From Psychrobacter piscatorii (GTDB lineage: Bacteria; Pseudomonadota; Gammaproteobacteria; Pseudomonadales; Moraxellaceae): a stretch of DNA of 64,000 nt. Positions 17,967-26,190 of this stretch are shown one piece after another (the first letter of the stretch is position 1; every line of letters starts with the position of its first letter). The stretch covers positions 1 through 64,000 of the forward strand of contig NZ_CAJHAR010000001.1 in NCBI RefSeq assembly GCF_904846415.1, given 5' to 3'. The notes beneath the pieces are model-generated. The model did no database searches and was not told the DNA's origin. It was given only the letters and a program-made list of their open reading frames with translations. Made by a program: the position numbers and the translations under genes.

Positions 17967-19076
17967 TTAATCGTGGTTAAGAGCCAAACCTTCTTTGATA
18001 GCAGGCTGCGCATAGAATGCTTCTAGCATGTCACGAATATGAGCCGCTAACCAAGGCGTTTCAATGGCGTCGTATACGATGGGTAATAGAGCGCTGCTAC
18101 ATTGCGCCATCGCTGCGTCATCGATGTGCAAACTCGCCGCAATGGTAGCTATCGTATCAGACTGATGATTGGCATACCAAGTATCAATACTCGCTGATAC
18201 CAAACTGTGCAAATAGGGTGACAGTCGCAGACGATTGTAGCTTTGCTGGATACCCGCTTCGATATGGTCGATACTACTGTTATTAGGCTCATCGCTTAAG
18301 TAGGTTTGTAGTTCACTGATTGGTTGGTCTTTGATACGATCCCAGCCCATGACCATCAGACGTGCGACTTCTTCATTTGACAAGTGTTCTTGTGCATTGG
18401 CCTCGGCTTTGCGCGTCAAGTCTTTGATATTGCGATGCAAATACGTTTGTAGTTTTTCATCGAGGTTTCTGTTGGTCGCTTTCTCAAATGAGCTGCGCCC
18501 AAGCTTCATCAGTTTACCAACGCCGCCCGCTTTATCAAGCGTGGTCTCCATAAAGTCATTGATAGCGTGATAGAGCGTTTGGGTCAACAGATCGGCAAAG
18601 GTTTCGTTACCCACCAGCGTATGAATGAGGACGTTACGCTGCTGCTCATGGCTACCAATATAGTCAGCAAGAGTCTGAACTTGGGTGTCATCGACCAGCT
18701 CAGACAAAGGCACGTTGTCATTGACTGGATGATAGATAATGGTATGCAAAATATCACGGATATCTGTACGCATCACCTCAGTCATTGGCTGATTTAACAG
18801 CCAGTCTTTCATTAAATGCTGTAAATGGTCACAGGTAATATATTTGCTTAAGGGCTGCGCGCCAAACCACTGCCAAGCTTCCATCGATAACGGCTCGGCC
18901 TGCTTGTGCAACCACTGCTGCATGAAATCAACTTGCGCATCGATCAAACTGTCTATCGTCAAGCGGCTGGTTAATGGCGCTTTTGACAATTCGGTGTCTG
19001 CATTGTCATTGTTGGTCTCTGCATCTGGCATTTGATTTTGGCTATCTTGTGAAGTCTGCATAGGTTTTGAAGTCAT
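17967..19076 (-). CDS. Conserved hypothetical protein, all-helical
   Basis: 369 residues that I do not recognise. The first about 40 are polar and probably disordered (Gln, Asn, Asp, Ser). The rest looks helical and acidic, with no membrane segment, signal peptide or catalytic motif. A basic patch near 190-225 (KLMKLGRSSFEKATNRNLDEKLQTYLHRNIKDLTRKAE) divides two similar-looking helical halves. It is the first gene of a two-gene minus-strand unit with the YbjN-domain protein and is divergent from ccmA. Good codon structure over the full length supports a real gene. Confidence 0.75.
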   Translation of the reverse strand: MTSKPMQTSQDSQNQMPDAETNNDNADTELSKAPLTSRLTIDSLIDAQVDFMQQWLHKQAEPLSMEAWQWFGAQPLSKYITCDHLQHLMKDWLLNQPMTEVMRTDIRDILHTIIYHPVNDNVPLSELVDDTQVQTLADYIGSHEQQRNVLIHTLVGNETFADLLTQTLYHAINDFMETTLDKAGGVGKLMKLGRSSFEKATNRNLDEKLQTYLHRNIKDLTRKAEANAQEHLSNEEVARLMVMGWDRIKDQPISELQTYLSDEPNNSSIDHIEAGIQQSYNRLRLSPYLHSLVSASIDTWYANHQSDTIATIAASLHIDDAAMAQCSSALLPIVYDAIETPWLAAHIRDMLEAFYAQPAIKEGLALNHD

Positions 19077-19238
19077 ATTTTGAGGTCGTATTTTTTTGAG
19101 GTCGTACTTTTTGAAGTAAGAGTAATCGACAATTTGTTATACTGTGTGTTTGTGGTGAGCATAGGGTATTATGCCACGAACATTACCTTTGTTTGTGATG
19201 AATATTGACTGCTGCTTGATAAATAACCAGAGGTTTTG

Positions 19239-19868
19239 ATGACGGTTTTGGATACGCCTGTACTAACGCTTGATGAGATGACGGTTCAGCGCGGCGAGAT
19301 ACCGCTCTGTGAAGGGGTGACGCTGCACCTGTCTGCCGGTAGTATCTGTCATCTGATTGGGGCAAATGGAACCGGAAAGACCACGTTACTCATCCAGCTG
19401 GCAGGATTATTACCCATTCTGTCAGGAGAGGTTACTTATCAAGGGCAAGCGTGTTTGCCTATTCAACCTTTATATGTTTCGCATCAGTTGGGTATCCATC
19501 CGAATCTAACTGTGGCACAAAACCTGATATTTTTATTGAATTTATATGGCATCACGCCTAGCGCTACCGATATTGATGATGCGCTCACATGGGTAGGGCT
19601 ACAAGGGTTCGAAACGATCAGCTCAAGCCATCTGTCCGCTGGTCAGACGCGGCGTATCACGTTGGCAAGATTGTATTTATTGACGCCAGCTGTCACACCG
19701 CTCTGGTTACTTGATGAACCGTTTACGGCGCTAGATGTCGATATGGTGGCACGTATGGAAGCACGGTTATGCGACTTTGCGCAGGCTGGCGGCTCGATAC
19801 TCATGACCAGTCATCAGGCAGTGGGTGTCGCCAATCAAATGCTTGATTTGTCAGATTACATGGTCTAA
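19239..19868 (+). CDS. ccmA: Heme exporter ATP-binding protein CcmA
   Basis: ATPase of the CcmAB complex of system I cytochrome c maturation. It drives release of heme-loaded CcmE from CcmCD on the periplasmic side. 209 residues with Walker A GANGTGKTT, signature LSAGQTRRITLARL and Walker B LWLLDEPFTALD. ATG at 19239 has AGAGG about 5 bases upstream; the TTG at 19236 directly before it is too close. It is the first gene of the ccm cluster, followed after 45 bases by ccmB. Confidence 0.95.
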   Translation: MTVLDTPVLTLDEMTVQRGEIPLCEGVTLHLSAGSICHLIGANGTGKTTLLIQLAGLLPILSGEVTYQGQACLPIQPLYVSHQLGIHPNLTVAQNLIFLLNLYGITPSATDIDDALTWVGLQGFETISSSHLSAGQTRRITLARLYLLTPAVTPLWLLDEPFTALDVDMVARMEARLCDFAQAGGSILMTSHQAVGVANQMLDLSDYMV

Positions 19869-19913
19869 ATGTGACTGCTATCAGTACCATCAGTATCGGT
19901 AAAAGGATGAATA

Positions 19914-20660
19914 ATGACAGACAGTCCAACGCAAGTGAGCACAACCATAACCGCGAATAAAAACTCAAATGTTATTGTCACAACGCCGCGCAGTATTGGG
20001 TTTATGCAGTTGTGGCGCCGTGAATGGCAAGTCAAGCAGCAAGGGGCGGTGCAATGGTTGTACCCATTGGTACTGTTCTTAGTGATTATCACCTTGTTTC
20101 CACTAGCGGTCGGTAGTGAGCCTGCGTTATTGCAGCGTCTTGGCGTATCAGCCGTGTGGATTGCTGCATTGCTGTCACTGGTAATGGGTGTTGATGGCTT
20201 GTTCAAGCCTGCGCTTGATAATGGTACGCTTGCACAATTGGTCGTGGCCAAAGCGTCACTACCATTATGGGTGCTGATTAGACTGGTCATTCACTGGATT
20301 TTTAGCAGTGGTATTGTGGCATTGCTTAGTCTGCTTGCTGTGCCGCTATTTCAACTCAGTTGGTTTGAAGCGTGGATATTGATGGCGTCTATCGTGACAG
20401 GCAGTCCGATGCTTTTGATGCTATCCGCAGTCGCCAGTAGCTTAACGCTATCATTGAAGAATGGCGCGGTGCTAGTGCCTTTGATTGCGTTACCGATGCA
20501 GTTGCCAGTATTGATTTTTGCCACAGGCGCGGTTGACTTATTTGCCACTGGCCTGAATGGTCTGCCGATCTTGGCCTTATTGCTGGCAGGAAGTATCATA
20601 TCTGTCTTAGTCATGCCGTGGGTGATTGCGCTGACCCTAAAAATGTCATGGCTCAATTGA
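19914..20660 (+). CDS. ccmB: Heme exporter permease CcmB
   Basis: Six-helix inner-membrane partner of CcmA. The 248-residue protein has a polar N-terminal stretch of about 30 residues and then the family start FMQLWRREWQVKQQGAVQWLYPL. A later conserved segment reads GSPMLLMLSAVASSLTLSLKNGAVLVPLIALPMQLPVLIFATGAV. AAAGGAT lies just upstream of the ATG. Normally ccmC follows at once; here an IS982 element begins 100 bases after the ccmB stop. Confidence 0.95.
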   Translation: MTDSPTQVSTTITANKNSNVIVTTPRSIGFMQLWRREWQVKQQGAVQWLYPLVLFLVIITLFPLAVGSEPALLQRLGVSAVWIAALLSLVMGVDGLFKPALDNGTLAQLVVAKASLPLWVLIRLVIHWIFSSGIVALLSLLAVPLFQLSWFEAWILMASIVTGSPMLLMLSAVASSLTLSLKNGAVLVPLIALPMQLPVLIFATGAVDLFATGLNGLPILALLLAGSIISVLVMPWVIALTLKMSWLN

Positions 20661-20751
20661 TTAATGTATTTGCCATATATTAGAAACCCAGTCGTCTAAA
20701 TCCAGTTGTCTGAACTCCATGTATTAACATCGTGTTGAAAACGGGCAATTT

Positions 20752-20760
20752 TGCTATAAT
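20752..20760 (+). promoter_or_regulatory. Former extended -10 promoter box at the IS insertion site
   Basis: TGCTATAAT is a consensus extended -10 (TGnTATAAT) directly left of the insertion sequence. Joined without the element it would lie about 140 bases upstream of ccmC, so it may be the old internal ccmC promoter. The insertion duplicated its last five bases. Confidence 0.45.
20756..20760. repeat. Left target-site duplication of the IS982 element
   Basis: ATAAT directly abuts the left inverted repeat and matches ATAAT at 21789-21793 on the other side. Confidence 0.65.
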
Positions 20761-20780
20761 AACCCCAGTTCGGGATAAGC
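20761..20780. repeat. Left terminal inverted repeat of the IS982 element
   Basis: AACCCCAGTTCGGGATAAGC. It matches the reverse complement of 21769-21788 at 19 of 20 bases; the difference is at base 8. An ACCCC end is typical of IS982-family elements. Confidence 0.9.
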
Positions 20781-20804
20781 CACATTGTAACTCATTGATA
20801 CTAT

Positions 20805-21686
20805 TTACAATGTTGCTACCTGTCCCTGCTGAGGCATGTTTTTGATGGTGGGTTTATAGGGAAACCAGCAATAAGCAATTAAACCTGACAGCAAGTTTGT
20901 GATAAACCCCGTGACACTACGATGGCGTGAGTGTTCGATTTGGCACAAGTTTTTAAGCTCTCCAAACACCGTTTCAACCAAAGAGCGATGATTGAGTAGT
21001 GCCTCATCCATAGGCTCAAGTAATTGGGGTTTCATATTACGCCGAAGTTTAGTTATCAACGTGGTATCACTGTGTTTTGTGAGCCACGCGTTTAGTGCTT
21101 TACTGATGTATCCTCTATCACCAAACAGCTTACCAAATAACGGCGTTGTCATATCCTTAACAGGCACTCTGTCATCCGTATTACCCGCAGTGACTTTAAC
21201 AGATACAAGCTCGCCCTTATGATTGATAATGGCGTGTAGCTTAAAGCCATAGAACCAGCCCATGCTGCTTTTGCCTCGGGTTGCAAGTCCCTTAAAGACT
21301 TTATGACGGTAGATACGCTTGTTATGACAAACTGCTATCTTGGTTGAATCAATATAGCTGATACCCGTACAGTCGCCCATCATGCTTTGCAAGTAGCTGC
21401 ACAGTGGCATGATACTGCGCGGCACAAGCTCTATAAATCGCGAGTAGCTCGGCAGATTTGGAAATTCCCGTTTCATCATGCCAAGCATGTGATGGTAGTA
21501 AAACGCCTTAAACTGTCGATAACGTAATTGATGAAACAGTACCAAGATGGTCATAATCTCTGCTACACTTATCTGGCATACTCTTAACCTTTGGTGTCCC
21601 GTTGCGATTAAATGAGCGTCAAACTCAGGTTTGAATTGCTGATAAAAGTCGTCAATATGGCAGTATAGTTCGGTTAGGTTGTCCAT
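20805..21686 (-). CDS. IS982-family transposase
   Basis: 293-residue DDE transposase. Catalytic residues fit Asp113 (YIDSTK), Asp190 (FGDRGY) and Glu238 (LVETVFGELKNL). The segment GWFYGFKLHAIINHKGE is the hallmark of the family. The frame is uninterrupted and of full length, so the enzyme may be active. The gene ends 44 bases inside the left end and starts about 100 bases inside the right end of the element, which therefore carries no passenger gene. Confidence 0.95.
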   Translation of the reverse strand: MDNLTELYCHIDDFYQQFKPEFDAHLIATGHQRLRVCQISVAEIMTILVLFHQLRYRQFKAFYYHHMLGMMKREFPNLPSYSRFIELVPRSIMPLCSYLQSMMGDCTGISYIDSTKIAVCHNKRIYRHKVFKGLATRGKSSMGWFYGFKLHAIINHKGELVSVKVTAGNTDDRVPVKDMTTPLFGKLFGDRGYISKALNAWLTKHSDTTLITKLRRNMKPQLLEPMDEALLNHRSLVETVFGELKNLCQIEHSRHRSVTGFITNLLSGLIAYCWFPYKPTIKNMPQQGQVATL

Positions 21687-21768
21687 GTAAGAAGTCCTTT
21701 TTGCTTAAGTGGTCTTGGTAAACTTACTTTAGCAACTTCGGACTTCTTTTTTTATCTTTTTTTTGAGC

Positions 21769-21788
21769 GCTTATCCCGAATTGGGGTT
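21769..21788. repeat. Right terminal inverted repeat of the IS982 element
   Basis: GCTTATCCCGAATTGGGGTT, the inverted copy of the left end with one mismatch. Confidence 0.9.
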
Positions 21789-21793
21789 ATAAT
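21789..21793. repeat. Right target-site duplication of the IS982 element
   Basis: ATAAT directly follows the right inverted repeat and matches 20756-20760. Confidence 0.65.
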
Positions 21794-21922
21794 AGTCAAT
21801 TGAATACGTAAACAGCTCTTTGTAGATTCTATCCAGTGTTTAACGCCAGCAGGTGAGCTGATAGTGTGCTTTTGTAGGCCACGTCGGTCATGACCAGTAA
21901 GCTGTGTAATAGGTTTATTCCC

Positions 21923-22711
21923 ATGCCCAACCTGAATAACGTCTCGTCTCCTAGCCTATGGCAGCGCATTTGGCAGGGCTTCTTGACCACTGTAGGCACC
22001 AAGCAGTTCTTTCGGATTTTTAGTCCTTGGGTCAAGTGGCTCGCGATATTAGCCAGTCTCTGTTTGCTTATTGGTAGCGTATGGGGTCTTGCTTTTGCGC
22101 CGCCTGATTATTTGCAGGGCAATAGCTACCGTATTATTTTTATCCATGTCCCAGCAGCCAGTCTTGCTATCTCTATTTATTTTTCCCTTGCCGTTTTGGG
22201 GGTGATTTATTTGGTGTGGAAAATTAAGACCGCCAGTCTGGTCGCGCAGGCACTTGCTCCGATGGGGTTTTTGCTCTGTGTGATCAGTTTGCTCACAGGG
22301 TCTATTTGGGCAAAGCCAACCTGGGGGACCTACTGGGTATGGGATGCGCGTCTCACTTCAATGCTGATATTAGCGTTTCTGTACGCAGGGGTGATGGCGC
22401 TGTTTGCTGCCTTTGAGCACACGGCCAATCGTGGTAAAGCGGCTGCTATTTTATCTATCGTGGGCGCGGTAAATCTACCGATTATTAAATATTCAGTAGA
22501 ATGGTGGAATACCTTACATCAAGGTGCCACTTTTAGTCTGACCGAAGCACCGAAGATGTCAGCTGATATGTGGATGCCACTGTTGCTCATGATTATCGGC
22601 AGTTATTTACTGGTCGCGACCATGGCGATTTATCGTACCAATACGCTGATCTTACATCGTGACCAAGGCAAAGCATGGGTCAAAGAATACATTCGCGCTC
22701 AACACAAATAA
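21923..22711 (+). CDS. ccmC: Heme handling protein CcmC
   Basis: Six-helix inner-membrane protein that presents heme to CcmE. The tryptophan-rich heme loop is seen in KPTWGTYWVWDARLTSMLIL, and conserved periplasmic histidines in IFIHVPAA and AFEHTANRGK. 262 residues from ATG at 21923, which has an AGG about 9 bases upstream. An in-frame ATG at 21890 would add 11 residues but has no ribosome site at a suitable distance. It is separated from ccmB by the IS982 element and followed by ccmD after 16 bases. Confidence 0.95.
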   Translation: MPNLNNVSSPSLWQRIWQGFLTTVGTKQFFRIFSPWVKWLAILASLCLLIGSVWGLAFAPPDYLQGNSYRIIFIHVPAASLAISIYFSLAVLGVIYLVWKIKTASLVAQALAPMGFLLCVISLLTGSIWAKPTWGTYWVWDARLTSMLILAFLYAGVMALFAAFEHTANRGKAAAILSIVGAVNLPIIKYSVEWWNTLHQGATFSLTEAPKMSADMWMPLLLMIIGSYLLVATMAIYRTNTLILHRDQGKAWVKEYIRAQHK

Positions 22712-22727
22712 CGGCTAGGAACCTACT

Positions 22728-22949
22728 ATGCAGCCTTACTTTTATAGCCTATCTGAGTTTGTCGCCATGGGTAAGCATGGGGTCTTTGTGTGGTCATGTT
22801 GGGCGATTACCATCGGCGTGATGCTGGCCTTTATTATTTATAGTCGCAGACAAAGACAAGCGCTTATCAAGCAGCTGACTATACAGCAAGCGCGTCAGGC
22901 ACAGCGCACGACCAAAACATCCACACCGATCACCAAGCAATCCGACTGA
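22728..22949 (+). CDS. ccmD: Heme exporter protein CcmD
   Basis: Small single-helix protein (73 residues) that stabilises the CcmC-CcmE complex. It has the typical opening YFYSLSEFVAMGKHGVFVWSCW, one membrane helix (about 19-42) and a basic C-terminal tail with the RRQRQALI motif. AGGA lies 7 bases before the ATG. It belongs to one transcription unit with ccmC. Confidence 0.92.
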   Translation: MQPYFYSLSEFVAMGKHGVFVWSCWAITIGVMLAFIIYSRRQRQALIKQLTIQQARQAQRTTKTSTPITKQSD

Positions 22950-22966
22950 GAAATTATCTTAATATC

Positions 22967-22989
22967 AGGGTTTTAGCGTAAGAAACCCT
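22967..22989 (+). terminator. Weak terminator-like hairpin after ccmD
   Basis: AGGGTTT (22967-22973) pairs with AAACCCT (22983-22989). It is followed by ATCCTTTT rather than a clean T-run, so it may only reduce read-through into ccmE. Confidence 0.35.
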
Positions 22990-23080
22990 ATCCTTTTACT
23001 GACAAAAATATGACCTCGCGAGTAGCTATAGGGCTTATTGATTTGTCCGAAAAATGCTATCATATGATCATTAGAAGATT

Positions 23081-23132
23081 ACGATTAGAAAGATTTTTTG
23101 ACAATGTTTATTGAAAGCGTTTTTCTAATCGT
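23081..23132. repeat. 11-bp inverted repeat upstream of ccmE
   Basis: ACGATTAGAAA (23081-23091) and TTTCTAATCGT (23122-23132) are perfect inverted repeats 30 bases apart. A TTGACA (23098-23103) lies between them. It may be a regulatory site or a leader hairpin of ccmE. Confidence 0.55.
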
Positions 23133-23203
23133 CGTTTCTTTAATATTTTCTGTTTTATGGGCTAATTGTCTTTAAAACAGAGACTCATCAACGAGGTAGA
23201 GGT

Positions 23204-23707
23204 ATGAATGCAGTTCGTCGGAAAAAGCTGATGTGGGTGATGTTTACGCTGGCAGGTGCAGCTGTAGCAGTCATATTGGTTATTTATGCTATTGGGCAGC
23301 AAACCGACTATTATTTTGATGCGACCGCTATCGCTCAAGGTGAGGCGCCTCAAGACAAGCGTATCCGTGCTGGTGGTATGGTGGTTGCAGGTAGTGTGCA
23401 GCGTGCAGCAGACAATCCATTGAATGTTGAGTTTGCGATTACTGACTTTCAATCAACCGTACCTGTGACTTATCAAGGTATTTTGCCAGACTTATTTGCC
23501 GAAAACTCAGGCGTCGTAGCCACGGGTAAAATGCAGGGCGATACTTTTGTCGCTGGTGAAGTATTGGCAAAGCATGATGAAAACTATATGCCACCAGAAG
23601 TCGCTAAATCCATGAAAGAAAACAATCGTAATGGGGTAGCAGTACCTTCTTCTGAACAGTATAATCCTGCCGAAAGAATTCATGAAACTGAAACCCTGCA
23701 ACAGTAA
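23204..23707 (+). CDS. ccmE: Periplasmic heme chaperone CcmE
   Basis: Membrane-anchored OB-fold protein that binds heme covalently and passes it to the CcmF/H ligase. 167 residues, with one N-terminal helix (about 8-30). The heme-binding His124 is in the conserved [13 protein letters not shown] and Tyr128 follows it. GAGG lies 7 bases before the ATG. A gap of 254 bases separates it from ccmD and a strong terminator follows. No ccmF, ccmG or ccmH follows here, unlike the classical operon. Confidence 0.96.
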   Translation: MNAVRRKKLMWVMFTLAGAAVAVILVIYAIGQQTDYYFDATAIAQGEAPQDKRIRAGGMVVAGSVQRAADNPLNVEFAITDFQSTVPVTYQGILPDLFAENSGVVATGKMQGDTFVAGEVLAKHDENYMPPEVAKSMKENNRNGVAVPSSEQYNPAERIHETETLQQ

Positions 23708-23731
23708 TAATGATAAGTATTGATTACATAT

Positions 23732-23762
23732 AAAAAGGCCACCGATAATCGGTGGCCTTTTT
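23732..23762 (+). terminator. Terminator of the ccm genes
   Basis: AAAAAGGCCACCGA (23732-23745) pairs with TCGGTGGCCTTTTT around a TAA loop. The stem is long and GC-rich with a T-run. The A-run on the left also makes it usable for the converging aldo/keto reductase gene. Confidence 0.9.
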
Positions 23763-23824
23763 GTGCATAGTACTAAGCTATTTAACTGATTGCTTATTTA
23801 ACTAATTATTCAAGTAACTGATTA

Positions 23825-24673
23825 CTAGTCATCCCATACAGGGCTATAGTCAGGATGCTCAATCTTACGACCATCAGAACTTGCTAGCTTACCGATTCTT
23901 TCTAATTCATCTGCACTCAACTCTACTTTAATGGCGTCTAAATTGCCTTGTAAGTGGTCAGGGTTAGACGTTTTTGGAATAGCAACACGGTCTTTATCCG
24001 ACAAAATCCATGCCAATGAAATCTGCGCTGGCGTTACGTTATGCTTATCTGCAATCTCTTTGATAATATCATTATCAAATACATCGCCACGAGCGAGTGG
24101 TGAATAAGCTTCTAGCAAAATATGATGGTTGTTCAAAAAGGTTTGTAATGTATCTTGCTTAATGAACGGATGAAATTCAACTTGGTTTACGACAATAGGT
24201 ACATCCGCATATTTTTCAGCTTCAGTGATGTTAGCAATATTAAAGTTCGAGACACCGATATGACGCGTTAGACCTTGCTTTTGTAATTCACACAATGCGG
24301 GTATAGTCTCAGATAATGGTACGCGGTCATCAGGCCAATGTAGCAACAATAGATCGACATAGTCCACGCCCAAATTTTCTAATGACTTTTGAGCAGCAGC
24401 TTTCAGCTTTTCTGGCTCAAACTTCATGTCATCAGGAAAAATTTTGGTGGTTAAGAAAAACTTATCACGAGCCACGCCAGACTGCTTAATACCTTCGCCA
24501 ACTTCTTTTTCATTGTCATACGCTTGAGCGGTATCAATATGCTCATAGCCCATCTCTAGACCCTTTTTGACCACATCTATGCAGTCTTGACCAGTTGACT
24601 GCCAAGTACCTAGTCCTAGAACGGGAATATTGGCTTTTCCAGCGGTACGAATATTATAGTTTTTAGTACTCAT
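23825..24673 (-). CDS. Aldo/keto reductase (diketogluconate reductase-like)
   Basis: 282-residue NADPH-dependent reductase of the AKR superfamily. Motifs are GLGTWQ, EMGYEHIDTAQAYDNEKEVGEGI (Asp and Tyr of the catalytic tetrad), LLLHWP (catalytic His) and GVSNFNI. The lysine is in FFLTTKIF and the cofactor region in IPKTSNPDHLQGN. It would reduce small aldehydes or keto sugars in the cytosol. AAGGA lies 7-8 bases before the ATG. It is a single gene that converges on ccmE. Confidence 0.92.
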   Translation of the reverse strand: MSTKNYNIRTAGKANIPVLGLGTWQSTGQDCIDVVKKGLEMGYEHIDTAQAYDNEKEVGEGIKQSGVARDKFFLTTKIFPDDMKFEPEKLKAAAQKSLENLGVDYVDLLLLHWPDDRVPLSETIPALCELQKQGLTRHIGVSNFNIANITEAEKYADVPIVVNQVEFHPFIKQDTLQTFLNNHHILLEAYSPLARGDVFDNDIIKEIADKHNVTPAQISLAWILSDKDRVAIPKTSNPDHLQGNLDAIKVELSADELERIGKLASSDGRKIEHPDYSPVWDD

Positions 24674-24956
24674 ATTTTTATCCTTATTTTATTTATAATT
24701 TATAGTATGTTTTGAGTTAAAAATGGTTTTAAGCAAAACATTTAATACAGTTGATACTAGTAGAAAAACTTAGCGAACCTAAGCATTTGTTTAGCTTATC
24801 TAATAATCAAGCTTGTCTACTATAAGAAAAACTGGAGCAAAGTGGAAGAGTGTGTGACGCATCCCTACAAAGGACAAACAGGCTGTAACGTGATTTTGAT
24901 CACCAGTTAGAATGTATAAAATGTTTAAAAGTGCAAAACCTCAAACTCAATGCCAT
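24674..24956. other. Region upstream of the aldo/keto reductase gene
   Basis: About 280 AT-rich bases with no gene. It is the likely promoter of the reductase gene on the minus strand. No other signal was seen. Confidence 0.4.
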
Positions 24957-24989
24957 AAAAAAACGCCCATCACGGTTAAGTGATGGGCG
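24957..24989 (-). terminator. Terminator of the metNIQ operon
   Basis: CGCCCATCAC (24964-24973) pairs with GTGATGGGCG (24980-24989). On the minus strand the stem is followed by TTTTTTT. It lies about 50 bases after the metQ stop. Confidence 0.88.
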
Positions 24990-25040
24990 CCGATAATCAT
25001 TGAAATACCCTTATATTTGGGTACTTATGATTTTAATATC

Positions 25041-26021
25041 TTACTGAGCAGCGGCTTCTGTAGTTGCAGTGTCTGCAGTTTCAGTTTTGGCAGCAGTGTC
25101 TGTCTTTGCGCTGTTATCAGAACCCCAGATTTTTGGGTACTTATAGCCAGGGAAGGTTTCGTGAGCATACTTTTTGAAAGCTTCTGAGTTATAAGCGTTG
25201 GTGACATCTTCGACCCATTTCTTACCAGCATCAGCAGATTTGATCGCTGACCAGTTCACATAAGCAAAACTTGGCTCTTGGAACAATGCTTCAGTCAGCT
25301 TGATGCCAGAGTCAGTTGCATAGTTACCGTTGATTACTGCAAAGTCAACTTCATCACGCGCGCGTGGTAATTGAGCGGCTTCTAGCTCAACGATGTCGAT
25401 ATCATATTTGCTGTTGTCAGCGATGTCAGCTTTTGATGCAGTCAATGGGTCGATATCGTCTTTTAGCTTAATCCAGCCAAGATCGTCCATCATGACCAAC
25501 GCACGAGCAAAGTTACTTGGATCGTTCGGTGCAGACACACTCATGCCTTTGAATGCTTCATCTAGGCTAGATTTTTTACCTGAGTAGATACCAAGTGGAG
25601 CTGTTGGTACTTGGAATACTTCAACAAGATCAAGGTTGTTCTCTTTTTTGAAGGTGTCAAGGTAAGGCTTGTGCTGGAAGATGTTGATATCCAAATCGCC
25701 TTCAGCCAATGCAAGGTTAGGACGAACATAATCAGTAAACGCAATCAACTCAACCTCATAACCCTGAGCTTCAAGAGTTCCTTTCACTTGGTTACGAACC
25801 ATATCAGCAAAATCGCCTTCAGTCGTACCGATAACGATTTTGGTATGTTCAGGATCGATGTCGCTAGTGCTAGCAGCAGTTTCTGCAGTGGCACCTTCGG
25901 TAACAGGCTCTTGATTCGCTTCTGGCGCTGATGAGTTGCTGCAACCAACTAAGACCAAACCTGATACGCCAACGGCGGCAAATGCGGTGGCTAACTGACG
26001 GCTGATATCTGTTAATTTCAT
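25041..26021 (-). CDS. metQ: MetQ/NlpA-family substrate-binding lipoprotein
   Basis: Binding protein of a methionine-type ABC importer. 326 residues. The signal peptide ends in the lipobox LVLVGC, so Cys27 is lipidated. A Ser/Thr/Glu-rich linker follows, then the NlpA fold beginning at KIVIGTTEGDFADMVRNQ with the typical FQHKPYLDTFKKEN. The C-terminal 20 residues are Ala/Thr-rich. AAGGA lies 6 bases before the ATG. It is the last gene of metN-metI-metQ, set apart from metI by a 169-base gap with a terminator-like hairpin. Confidence 0.92.
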   Translation of the reverse strand: MKLTDISRQLATAFAAVGVSGLVLVGCSNSSAPEANQEPVTEGATAETAASTSDIDPEHTKIVIGTTEGDFADMVRNQVKGTLEAQGYEVELIAFTDYVRPNLALAEGDLDINIFQHKPYLDTFKKENNLDLVEVFQVPTAPLGIYSGKKSSLDEAFKGMSVSAPNDPSNFARALVMMDDLGWIKLKDDIDPLTASKADIADNSKYDIDIVELEAAQLPRARDEVDFAVINGNYATDSGIKLTEALFQEPSFAYVNWSAIKSADAGKKWVEDVTNAYNSEAFKKYAHETFPGYKYPKIWGSDNSAKTDTAAKTETADTATTEAAAQ

Positions 26022-26075
26022 AATATGTCCTTAATAATGAATGGGATTGAGTAAAGCGTTTATCGTCGATACATT

Positions 26076-26112
26076 AAAAAAGCAACATTATAAATAGTAA
26101 TGCTGCTTTTTT
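26076..26112 (-). terminator. Terminator-like hairpin between metI and metQ
   Basis: AAAAAAGCA and CATTA pair with TAATG and TGCTTTTTT around TAAATAG, with one 1x1 mismatch. The arms give T-runs on both strands. Inside the operon it may act as an attenuator or processing site, or show that metQ has its own promoter. Confidence 0.6.
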
Positions 26113-26190
26113 GTGAGCGCTGAGACAAGGGTTGAGTGTTGCCAAAAATAAACCTAGTCGCTCGCAATGTCAAGTATTCTCTAAAGCGGT

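Larger units (their letters stand above)
20761..21788 (-). mobile_element. Complete IS982-family insertion sequence (1028 bp)
   Basis: One open transposase frame, 20-bp terminal inverted repeats with a single mismatch and flanking ATAAT duplications make this an apparently intact, recently placed element. It sits between ccmB and ccmC, facing against the ccm genes, and its right end rebuilds a TATAAT hexamer. The family was named from transposase motifs and ends; the element was not compared with any IS collection. Confidence 0.92.
21763..21793 (+). promoter_or_regulatory. Possible hybrid promoter at the IS/ccmC junction
   Basis: TTGAGC (21763-21768) inside the element lies 19 bases before TATAAT (21788-21793). 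The T of that -10 is the last base of the IS and the rest is the duplicated target. It points towards ccmC. The spacer is longer than the ideal 17, so strength is uncertain. Confidence 0.35.
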
